Assembly: GCF_949987515.2 (NCBI RefSeq)
Contig: NC_082698.1
Span: 3,443,455-3,507,454, forward strand
From: Delphinus delphis
Taxonomy: Eukaryota; Chordata; Mammalia; Artiodactyla; Delphinidae
Direction: 5' to 3'
Length of the DNA: 64,000 nt
Shown here: positions 22,290 through 31,194 of the stretch, piece by piece
How the letters are laid out: each line of letters opens with the position of its first letter
How positions within the stretch are numbered: the first letter of the stretch is position 1
The notes under the pieces: model-generated
Databases searched by the model: none
What the model was told of the DNA's origin: nothing
Seen by the model: only the letters and a program-made list of their open reading frames with translations
Position numbers and translations under genes: made by a program

Positions 22290-24260
22290 CTTTCAGGCGT
22301 CTTGCTTTGAAAGCTGCTTTACTCATCATGAATATTCTTTTGGTTTGCACACTTTTACTTCCAATCTTTCTGTTTCTTAACAGCATATATTTGAATTTTA
22401 ATTTAATATACTTTTTAGGTGGTGAATTTATCCAGTTTACATCTATTGTGACAGATGTATTTTTAGAAGGTGTTATGCATGATTTTATGTTATTGTTTCC
22501 ATTTTTTATGCTTCCTTTGTATTCTTTTTTTTGCTCACACAATCTGAGTGTGTGAGAGAGCCACAGAGGGAAAATTGGACCAGAGAGTGAGTCTGTCTAG
22601 TAAATATTTGGGAAGATTAGGTTTCATTTTAGTTTTTTTTAGGGGTTACTTTTATAATGCTAAAAAATTGCTTATGCTTCTATTTCTTGATTGACCAACT
22701 TCAAATAATACCGATTTGTCCCAACCCATGAAAGATGGGGAAATATGTGGCTTTATATCCTCTTTTTTCCTCCCCATCTCTGGATTATTGTTAGTTTGTT
22801 ACAATTTTAGTATTTTTGATTAAAATAAAACAGTATTGACTTTCTGCTTTATCCCCATAATTCTTACAATCTCTTTATCTTGATTCCATATTTAAATACA
22901 TGCAATGCTCACCACCAGTTCATATTCTCATTCCTAATGTCCTTATTTATTTTCCTAGATTGCATCTAGCCTTTTTTCCACGAAGGGCTCACGGATGCTA
23001 TAACTGAGAAAAAGTTTTCTATTCAGCGTGGACACAAACAAATTGGCTGGGGGTGAAACCCTGGAGTCATACTTCTTCCCCCCAGTCTTTGGAGAATAGT
23101 GTTTCTCAAAGTGTGGTTTTCTGGGACCCCAGCAACCTCAGAATTAGCAGAGATTATCATACGGACCAGCAATTCCATTCTAGTGAGTCAGAGGTTCTGA
23201 ATGTGGGTTTGGGAATACTGCTCTTTAAAGAGGCACCAGAGGCCCCCCCATCCGCAGCTGAGGTTCAAGCATCGGTGCAGCCTGAATTGTTCTGTGGGCC
23301 CCTGGCTCTGAACCGTGTGCACAAAATCTCGGGTCGTCCAGGAATTTACCTTTGTTAGTTGATTTCCTTGTTCTGGTTCCTGTCCTTAAAGGTTTTCTAA
23401 AGAAAATATTTGAAATTCAGTCACTTCCTCCGGATATATCTTAGTGTTTATAGTCTTGTATCATTTTTTTCCACTGGATTTGGGGATCAGGTCTTTCCTT
23501 AGTTTAGGAAAGTTCCTTCCATGATACCTGGGAAGGATTTTATGTTCTGCACCATGTCCACTCCCTTGGGGACCCCTCCTCCCAGCCCCTCTCTCTATCC
23601 TTACTCTGATTAGTTTTCTTCATAGCAGTTGGCAGTATCTGAACTTGGTTCATTTCCTTGCTTCTTCCCCGTCTTTATGATAAAGTCAGCTTTAGGGAGC
23701 TGGCGGCTTCCTCACTGCTTATGTCTGGGGTCCTGGAACAGCACCTGCACGTCGTCAGAACTCAATTATTCAAGAATTTTAGAAGGAACAAATGAATGAC
23801 TGCGTGGAGAATGAATGAAGTAGCTGCATCTGTGTTAGAACTGACTGAGTCTAAGTTGGAACCTGATGTCTTTCTCTCATGTGTAACCCTTCATCTTTCC
23901 GTTGATTCTGTGAAGCTTCCATAGACTTGGCATTGTCTGTTCAGATTCCTGCTGCTTTAATTGAGGTTTTCGTTTGTGTAACAGTTTTGTTATCTTAAAT
24001 TTTATCCCCTTCTGCTATTCTTCATTTTTATCTCTATTTTGTGATGTTCTCTGTTTTGTCTCTTATAGTTCTTCTCTCAGGTATTTCTTCCATATTCCGT
24101 TTTCTCTTAAATTTATCTGAGAATATAAAGAAGCATTTGCCTGGAAGATATTTTCCCCTGTCTTTGGAACAATTCTTTGAAAGCGTGTCCTTTGTCAGCC
24201 TTTTTCCTGACTGTTCTATTTTCACTTGGGTCATGTCTTCGTCAGACCTTTCCTGAGGAG
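22290..24260 (-). mobile_element. L1M relic mosaic, antisense
   Basis: T-rich plus-strand blocks near 22400-22530 and 23340-24200 resemble the antisense of old L1 ORF2, including the TGTTATTGTTTCCATTTTTTATG-like block near 22488. The middle (about 23093-23290) is interrupted by a MER5-like element. Identity is weak and I cannot separate individual insertions. Confidence 0.45.
23096..23290. mobile_element. MER5-like hAT MITE relic
   Basis: GTGTTTCTCAAAGTGTGGTT followed by GGGACCCCAGCA and an 'ATTCTAGTGAGTCAGAGGTTC' equivalent matches the left part of MER5-group hAT-Charlie nonautonomous elements. The right terminal inverted repeat is not clear, so the element is truncated or highly decayed. 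Confidence 0.55.
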
Positions 24261-24264
24261 CAGC

Positions 24265-25130
24265 GCTCATCTTCCGGTGGGAACGATCTTAATGGGCCCT
24301 GCTAGTTACTCAAGGGTAGTCTGAGCCACAGCACGGCGAGGGGGTGAGCTAGTGAAATAGTCACCTTGGTTTCTCATCTGTTCTGCATCATCGTCTAACT
24401 TAGGAGCAGGTTTTCCTCATTTTCCTGTTTTTCACTTTGGCATGCCCTTGGAATGCATCCCAGTAAACTCATATTTTTAGTGGGTATTTTGTTGTTGTTG
24501 TTGTTTAATTAGGGTTAAATGGTAAATAGTCACAAAACTGCCTGTCATTTTTCCTTCTCTCCTGTTTTTCTCCAGGTTGGAATTCAAAAGCCGAGAGTGT
24601 TTCCACAGAGGACCCATCTTCAGCAATGCCTTCCTTCCCATTCTGCTTCCTCCCAGTTTCTTCAAGACCCTCTCATTTTCAGTGACATCAGTTTGCTGTC
24701 CTGGCTCTGCAGAGAGATGCAGGGTCCACCCTAGATGTGGTTCTGTGTGGCTGTCCACCATCACGTGTTACTTGAGGTTGCCATCATTTACTACCTTCAC
24801 TGAAGCGGGAGCTCATTTTCCATCATTTTTGCTTTCACTGGTGGGTTTTAGAAAAGAAAGCCTGACTTTACCCACTTTTTACTGGAGCAACTTTGAAAAA
24901 GTGGAGTGAAGTCCAGCTGACTTTGGGTGGGGTCCTGTGATGCAACGGCTCCCAGCTCAGCTGTCCCTATTGCTTGATCCAAATGTCCCCGTGTGGTTCT
25001 TATATGGTTTTGCTAAAACTGGAAAGAAGTTACAGCCAGCGCGAGTATCGTGTTTATAACGATTGGTTTTGAGTAACTCGTTGGTATTTCAGGATTCAGC
25101 AAATGCTGATAATTTGTGAGTAACTGCTGG
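24265..25130. other. Unique DNA, nothing recognised
   Basis: The sequence is GC-balanced with frames up to 110 codons (24577-24909, plus) that show no motif. A GTT microsatellite lies near 24490-24504. No named repeat was seen. Confidence 0.45.
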
Positions 25131-25135
25131 AGCAG

Positions 25136-25262
25136 AGAAAGCTAACATTTAATGGCTACCTACTAGGTGATGATGCTTTACATCTGTTGTCCTTCGATTT
25201 AATCTGCACAACAGCCCTACCGGCTGGTATTACCACCTCCATGTTGTGCGCCGGGAGACTTG
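25136..25262 (-). repeat. MIR SINE, antisense
   Basis: GCTAACATTTAATGGCTACC, then GATGCTTTACATCTGTTGTC, then TTTAATCTGCACAACAGCCC is the reverse complement of the MIR 3' half. Confidence 0.75.
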
Positions 25263-25689
25263 CTGGAGGTCGCCTTCCTACTGGGATCTGATTCTGAGGC
25301 AGGTGCGCGTTCTCTTGAGCCCTGAGGTCCTCTGTGTGGCGATGTCTCCATTACTGTTTCTTGTCCTTCTTGACAACATTTGGCCTTATCAGGGCCTAAG
25401 TGAATAAAAGTTTTGTCATCGTGTTCGTCTTTATGAATGTCAACGCAGAGGGTACCGAGTGATCTCACCGTGGGTTAAGGCTGTGAAGTCGAAAGGATGA
25501 AGACAGCAGTTAAAAACAGGTAGTGTGTCCCCAGCTGCCTGTTACATAGTAGTTACAGCTGCTGGGCTACAAGGGCGCTGAGGAGGAATACAGGCGGCTT
25601 TTGTCTCTTGGAGCCCCTAGTCCACATTCATGTCTCCCCACAGGCTGCTTCGTGAATGACTATCCTCTTACCTGACTCTCTCACCTCCT

Positions 25690-25756
25690 TGGCACACGTA
25701 GTGTCTGCGCCAGGTTGTGGGTGCTCAGTAAACGTTGGATGGATGGATGGATGATG
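25690..25756 (+). repeat. MIR/L2 tail with GATG tetranucleotide repeat
   Basis: GTGGGTGCTCAGTAAACGTT is the forward MIR/L2 tail ('GTAGGTGCTCAATAAATGTT'). It is followed by (GGAT)n at about 25736-25754, a common expansion point at the end of such tails. Confidence 0.6.
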
Positions 25757-26059
25757 GGGAAGTCGGTGCAGGCTCCGAACTCACAGCACTCACCCCTGAA
25801 GGCCCACTTACACTCCCAAGACTCTCCCACCCTTAACCCTACAGTTGGAGATTCATTCTTTCTGCTGAACACTTGGTTCCAGGTGTCCATCGTAAGTGTG
25901 TTGCTATGTCTCTCTGTGAAGAACAGATACTCCGATGAGGGACTCAAACCTGCTTTGCCAGGTGTTTCTTAGGTGTCAGACTTTCTCCCTGAGAAGAGCT
26001 CTTACTTGAGGAGGCATCATGGGGGGAGGAAGAATTGAAGGAGGTGGGTAAATTCTAGG

Positions 26060-26548
26060 AGGTGGTGTCACGTCCCCAAAGATGGACCCCGGGAATACGC
26101 CATGTCACATGGTGGAGGGGAATTAAAGTTGCAGATGGAATTAAGGTTGCTAGTCAGCTGACCTTAAGATAGGGATGTTATCTTGGCTTATCCAGGTGGA
26201 CCCAAATAATCACAGGGTCTTTAAAATTGGAAGAGAGAGGCAGAAGAGATGGTCAGAGTGATGCAGCAGGACAAGGACTCCATCCACATTTGCCGGCCCT
26301 GAAGACGGAGGGAGGGGCCATGAGCTAAGGAATGCGAGCGGCTTCTAGAAGCTGGAAAAGACAAAGGCAATGGTTTCTTCCCCCAGAGCCTCCAGAAGGA
26401 GCTCAGCCCTGCAGACATCCTGATTGTAGCTCAGCAAGACCCGTGTGAGGCTTCTGAGCTGCAGAACTATAAAATAATACATTTGTGTTGTTTTAAGCCA
26501 TTATGTTTGTGTAATTTATTACAGCAGCAGCGGGAGACCACTATGTAA
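26060..26548 (+). mobile_element. Solo LTR of MaLR type (MLT1-like)
   Basis: The sequence starts near TGTCACGTCCCCAAAGATGG. It then contains GCAGATGGAATTAAGGTTGC, the block ending GGCCATGAGCTAAGGAATGC, then AGAGCCTCCAGAAGGAGCTC, GCAGACATCCTGATT and finally GTGTTGTTTTAAGCCATTAT, followed by TTTATTACAGCAGCAGCGGG. This order is that of the mammalian apparent LTR retrotransposon (ERVL-MaLR) long terminal repeats. An AATAATACA-type polyadenylation region lies near 26470. I see no internal retroviral sequence on either side, so it is a solo LTR. A related old family with the same 3' half cannot be excluded. Confidence 0.65.
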
Positions 26549-26549
26549 G

Positions 26550-27020
26550 AGAACACAGTTTGAAAAAGCTGGGATCGCAGTTGAATCGCCCACCTCCACT
26601 TACCATCTGGAACAAAGATTGGCCTGAACTGTGAGTGAATTATTTGGACCTGTGTTTGGGTTTAGGAGGCTTCCTAGTGGTCTCCTTGGTGACCCCATCT
26701 GCTGGAGACTTGGTGGGAGAGTCACCAGGCCTCCTTGAGAAGATGGGGAAGAAAACACGGTTCAGCTCATTTCTGCCGATTTAGTCTCCAATGAAATCCC
26801 CAAGAACTGTTTGGGTGAGTTTGACAAAGTGGCAGTGGGATAAGGATTCAGAAAACACCTCCCTTGGTCCTCCGTTTGAGAGATTTCAGGCATTTTAAAG
26901 TCCTCTCTGAAAGGGGAACACATTTTATTCAAATTCCTGGCACAGCTGCAGAAGTGTATTAGCATTTTTGTTTTGGTTTCAAAGTTTCTTCTTGATTGAT
27001 AATGGTGGTAGCTCAGCTGG
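26550..27020. other. Unique DNA, nothing recognised
   Basis: The sequence is GC-balanced with no named repeat or recognisable coding signature. A 98-codon minus frame (26762-27058) runs into the following CA-rich repeat and is not credible. Confidence 0.45.
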
Positions 27021-27027
27021 AGAAAAA

Positions 27028-27148
27028 TGCACACATGCACACACATGCACACACTCAATCACATGTGCATACACACACATGCACACCCTCATACACATGT
27101 GCATACACGCACACATGCACACACACACACACACACGTGCATACACAG
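27028..27148. repeat. Imperfect (CA)n / CACATG minisatellite
   Basis: Units of CACACATG and CATACACA are repeated with variation for about 120 bases. Long frames rich in Thr, His and Cys across it are artefacts. Confidence 0.93.
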
Positions 27149-27294
27149 AGTTCTAACAGCTCCCAACGTTCTGTTCAGCAGAAAATGAATTGGATGGGTG
27201 TCCATATATGTAGGTTTGCCTATGCTCAGTATTTTAGGGGACTGAGAGTGGCCTGTTATAAATATTAAAACAAAATTCAAACGTTTTTTAGTTC

Positions 27295-27455
27295 TTATAT
27301 GCTAGGTGAAGTGCTAATCAGGTTACATGTGCATCTTATTTAATCCATAAAATTGTGTAAAATAGATAACGTTCCTATGCCCATTTTATAGATGAGAAAG
27401 GAGGTTATAGTCTAAATGAGGTCGTGCAGCTTGTGTGGTCTGTGTGACTCCAGAT
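27295..27455 (-). repeat. MIR SINE, antisense
   Basis: The order CTAGGTGAAGTGCTAATCAG, CATCTTATTTAATCCATAAA, ATGCCCATTTTATAGATGAG, AGGTCGTGCAGCTTGTG is the reverse complement of a near-complete MIR. Confidence 0.82.
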
Positions 27456-27489
27456 ATGAGCTTGTGGTGCTTACATGCTCATAATGGCC

Positions 27490-27692
27490 AGGTCGCTGAG
27501 TTTGCACCCTGGCTCTGTGTTCACCAACTTTGTGACTCAGGGCAAGTTGCTTAATATTGTTGTGTCTTAATCCTTCATGGAAAATAGATGCAATAATAAT
27601 ACCTACCTCAAAGGGTTGTTTGTGGACTAAATGGGTCAGTAGTAGTTAAGCACTTTGAACATTGGATGACGCCTAGGATGTCCTCATATAAC
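27490..27692 (+). repeat. MIR SINE, forward
   Basis: GAGTTTGCACCCTGGCTCTG, then TGTGACTCAGGGCAAGTTGC, then ATAATACCTACCTCAAAGGG and GTTAAGCACTTTGAACATTG is a forward MIR covering head to tail. With the preceding antisense copy it forms a tail-to-head pair of inverted MIRs. Confidence 0.88.
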
Positions 27693-27894
27693 GATAGCTA
27701 TTGTTGTCACCTTCGGGCTGATTTTTTTCTGTAAATTGTCATGTCGCCAGTGGCTTGGATTAAGCGCGCTAGTGAATCGTTTGTGAACGATGGACAGAGC
27801 CTATAGTTCACATCAGCCAAAGTTTAAATAAAACAAAACAAGAAAGGAAATTAAGCCAATGGATAAATGTATATCTCAATAATCCCTTTCTTTT

Positions 27895-28070
27895 TATTAA
27901 TATCATTCTTATAATAACCTCAAATGTTCAGTGGGGCAGTAATTATTGTATTTTTTTTTTGTTAAAATTGGGGAAACTGAAGCTCAGAGAGCAAAAATGA
28001 CTTGAGCAATGTTATATGACGATCAAACAGGAGAGGCCCATCTGCTTCCAGATGTAGTGATGATTCTGCA
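27895..28070 (-). repeat. MIR SINE fragment, antisense
   Basis: TTATAATAACCTCAAATGTT, a gap containing a T run, then GGGGAAACTGAAGCTCAGAG correspond to the reverse complement of the MIR core. Confidence 0.65.
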
Positions 28071-28077
28071 TCATCTC

Positions 28078-28190
28078 CCTCCCTTCCTTTCTTCCATCCC
28101 TCCATTCACTCATCATCCACCTAACCATCGATCCATCCATTGACCCATCCATCCTTCTTTCCTTCCTTCTATCCATCCATCTATCATTTA
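28078..28190. repeat. (CCAT)n/(CTTC)n pyrimidine-rich tetranucleotide repeat
   Basis: CCTTCC, CCATCC and CATCCA units repeat imperfectly for about 110 bases. Confidence 0.85.
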
Positions 28191-28199
28191 TTACTCAGA

Positions 28200-28825
28200 G
28201 TGTGCAAAGGAATGCAGTGACCAAATCCATTACAAATAAATGTGGAAATGGACATATTTCTTGAATCTTGGCTCAGTGGATTCTTTCTAATAAGACTGTA
28301 ATGGCTTCATTAGGTTTTCTTCTCCTGGGGTCATCTTTATCTCTGTCTGTGACCTGGCTACTCCTGAATATTTTTCTTGCACTTATTCGGGAAGCATGAA
28401 TATTTTAATGAGATACTGTGAGGACTTGATGCTCACCGCTGATGGTATGAAATGGATTTTAGCATGTGAAGAACTCAAAAGATAGGTTAATAGTCCTATG
28501 TATTGTAATGAATTTAGAAAAAAACGTGTAATGAGCATATTTCAGGGATGGTGTTTTGGTGATTTCCACTTGGGATGAGGCTCCTGTAGGGACCCCCCTT
28601 AGATGCCGTGTGCAGGTCTCAGCCCTCTCCCTGACACACAGATGCAGAACGGATGCTCTGGGTGTGACACCTCCTCCCTGAAGCCCACGGGGAAACCCCC
28701 GACAGGAGCTGGGACTGGAGAGGAGAGTGCAGCAAAGCAATTGAACTGTCAGTCATGGTACAAGGAGGCCACCGGCGAGATGGCACTGACTACAGACAAC
28801 TTCTCTTTAGCACCGAGGCTTCTTG
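28200..28825. other. Unique DNA upstream of the hAT-derived relic
   Basis: No named repeat was seen. The frame that contains the hAT-derived segment opens at 28603, but its first ~80 codons show no resemblance to the family. Confidence 0.4.
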
Positions 28826-28829
28826 GCCT

Positions 28830-29300
28830 TAGCTTGAAAAAGTCTTCACTCTATTTGTGTTTCAAGAGCTTTCTGGATGAAACCTCCCAATTGCGAGATC
28901 GTATGCACGATTACAGCTGGCTTTGCAAATTAGCAAATCTTGCAGACGTATTAGCTCATTTGAACAACGTACACTCATCCCTAGAAGGCAGCTTAAGCCA
29001 CCGTCAGTACTCCACGCGCGGGACAGGAGAAGGTGGCGACCGTGGCTGGCAGGAGAGTCGCTTCCTGGTTCAGATGACCTGGCGGGGAGCTCATCTGAAG
29101 AACCCACTAAAAATATTTTGAACATGATGAAGACACACTTGAAAGACTTGCTGAAAGGTATTCAGGGGTGTTTTCCCCATCTCGACGGGAGTGGTGAGTG
29201 GACAGAGAACAAATTCTCATCACCTCCAGGATGTGGCGAATTATTTATTCAGAAGAGCAGACTCCGGAGATTGCCTAAACCCAAAGTTCCTTATGCCATT
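28830..29300 (+). pseudogene. hAT-transposase-derived coding remnant (ZBED/GTF2IRD2-like)
   Basis: In the frame of 28861 the translation contains DYSWLCKLANLADVLAHLNN followed by a Leu-x-Gly end. This matches the conserved block of hAT-Charlie-derived host proteins (the ZBED5, FAM200, EPM2AIP1 and GTF2IRD2 group), where a D-W-x-x-x-LAxLxD-x-x-x-HLN-x-L-x-L-x-G pattern precedes the C-terminal transposase region. From about 29121 the same protein seems to continue in the next frame with HLKDLLKGIQGCFPHLD followed by W-T-E-N-K-F, the equivalent of the FxxRFPDL...WVxNPF block of these proteins. The two parts are separated by a frame change between about 28995 and 29121, where neither frame matches well. 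No N-terminal BED finger or catalytic core is visible. I infer a 5'-truncated, frameshifted relic of a Charlie transposase or a retrocopy of a domesticated gene. Expression as a short protein (frame 28603-29121, 172 codons) is possible but unsupported. Confidence 0.7.
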
Positions 29301-29450
29301 TGGCTTAAGGATTAATTCTCGGTGTCCAACATGACCAAGGTGAGATGGCTGACTATTTCTGAGAATGTAAAAATGGGAATTGGTTTTCTTGGTACTAACT
29401 TATATTCATTCTGAAAACTGGAATCATCTAGAAGACAGAAGTGCCTACAG

Positions 29451-29643
29451 CAGAGATTCTCAAAGTGGGGTCCCCAGACCAGCGGCCGCCACCCCACCTG
29501 AGAATCTTTTAAAAGGGCAGCTTCGCAAACCTTGCCTCAGGCCTACAGGATCAGAAACGCTGGCAGGGGTGGCACCAGCCCTGCGTCTGTTTTCGCAGGT
29601 CCTCTGGGGGTGCTGCTGAACCCTCCACTTTGAGAACCGACTG
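29451..29643 (+). mobile_element. MER5A hAT-Charlie MITE
   Basis: The element starts CAGAGATTCTCAAAGTGGGG and ends ACTTTGAGAACCGACTG. These are the degraded terminal inverted repeats (CAGTGGTTCTCAAA ... TTTGAGAACCACTG) of MER5A, and the length of about 193 bp fits. It is nonautonomous. Flanking 8-bp target duplications are not preserved (GCCTACAG versus GAAGCCGA). Confidence 0.85.
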
Positions 29644-29699
29644 GAAGCCGAATAGCCCATCACTCACGACTGATGGTGAAGAAATCCATCCTTCTCACT

Positions 29700-30235
29700 G
29701 AGTAGGTAACTTGCCAGTACGTGTTTTAGGGGAATTATTTAGATTTATCATGACCTGTATTTCTTTTAAAAAATCTAATCTTTTAAAATATAGTTAAACT
29801 GTTTTACTTAAGTCATGTTCATTTTACGGATACCTTCTATTTGTGGTGAGCGATATTTAGTGTTTCATTAATGGTAATAATAAGAACTTCATTCAAGAAA
29901 AAAATGAGTATTTTGAAAAAGAAAATCATAGGTTAGGTTAGTTAGCAATGGTACAGTTGGTATTATTTGTATCTTCTTTTAATGTTTCTATAGTGAGTGT
30001 GTATTACCTTTGTCATCAGAAAACAATACGTGTTCTAAATACAAGTAAATCAGTAGGTTTTAAAATGTGCTGTGGGGGGGGGGCGCGGGTGGTAAAGATG
30101 GGATAGGATGCTGATGGGAAGTGGATGTACTTATTGTTTTTTTCCATTTTTGCAATTAGCGTTTGACTGACTTACTAACGGCGTTTTAACATAAAACGTG
30201 CAATGTGTGACTACAGAGTTCTGTGATTGCCCTTC
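29700..30235. other. AT-rich unique DNA
   Basis: No repeat or coding sequence recognised. A G10-type run followed by CGCGGG lies near 30074-30088. Confidence 0.45.
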
Positions 30236-30239
30236 AAAA

Positions 30240-31190
30240 CCTTGCTGGAAATGAGCGTCCTGAAAGTTCTGCCCATAGAGAGGATTTTTAAAAATGTCAC
30301 TTATTTCCCTTTAAACTTACATACAGTAAACTTCTTTCTTGTGGTGGACAGTTCTGACGTTTCCTGGAGTCATGTGACTACCGCGATTAAGACACAGGTC
30401 TGTTCCATCGGCCCCCAAAATCCCTTGTGCTGCATCTCTGGAGTAAATCGCTTCTTCTGTTCCATCCCCTGACAACCACTGTTCTGTTCTCTGTCTCCAT
30501 AGCTCTGCCTTTTCCAGAATGTCGTATAAATGGAATCTTACAGGATACGGCCTTTGGGTCCAGTTTCTTTCACTGGCATTTGAGACGCATCCATGACTGT
30601 TTTGTTAGTTTGTTTTAATATGGATGGATTGCAGTTTGTTTTCCAGTTGGGCAATTATAAATGGCTCTAAGCAATCAGGGTACAGATTTTTTGTGTGAAC
30701 ATAGTTTTCATTTTTCTTGGGCAAAACCCTAGAACTGGGGCTGTTGGGTCACATGGTAAGTGTGTGTTTACGTTTATGAGGAACCGTGAACCTATTCTCC
30801 AAAGTGGCTGCCAGTTTGCATCTCTACCAACAACGTATCAGACTTCCAGCTGATCCACATGCCTGCCCATCCGTGGTATTACCAGTAGTTTTTTTCCCGG
30901 CCATTCTAAGTGCTATACGGTAGTTTTAATTTGTCTTTCCCTGGTGGCTAATGATGTTGAATGTCTATTCGTGTGTTTGCTGCCGTTTTTATATCGTCTT
31001 TGGTGAAGCGTCTGTTCACGTTTTTTGTCCATTTTTTATTGAGTTGTTTGTTTACTTACATTTGAGTTTTGAGGATTCTTTGTGTATTCTGGATATAAGG
31101 ACTTCATCGGATATGTAATTTACAAATATTTTCTCCGAGTTGGTGATTTGTCCTCTCACCCTCTTAAGATAGAGAGTAGCTAAAGTGAAT
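30240..31190 (-). mobile_element. L1M 3' end: 3' UTR and ORF2 tail, antisense
   Basis: Ordered landmarks on the plus strand are CCCCTGACAACCACTGTTCT, ATAAATGGAATCTTACAGGA, GATGGATTGCAG, CTGTTGGGTCACATGGTAAG, AAAGTGGCTGCCAGTTTGCA, TAATGATGTTGAATGTCTAT and ATATTTTCTCCGAGTTGG. These are the antisense of the 3' UTR and the last third of ORF2 of an old L1M element, in the correct order over almost 1 kb. The coding part is full of stops. Truncation occurs at about 31.19 kb. Confidence 0.88.
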
Positions 31191-31194
31191 TATT

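Noticed and set aside
26060..26548. Possible full endogenous retrovirus
   Set aside because: No internal coding sequence and no second LTR were found on either side. Only a solo LTR is supported.
27028..27148. Regularly spaced CACATG units considered as a CRISPR-like or satellite array
   Set aside because: Units are short, variable and without spacers. It is a CA-type minisatellite in a mammalian genome.
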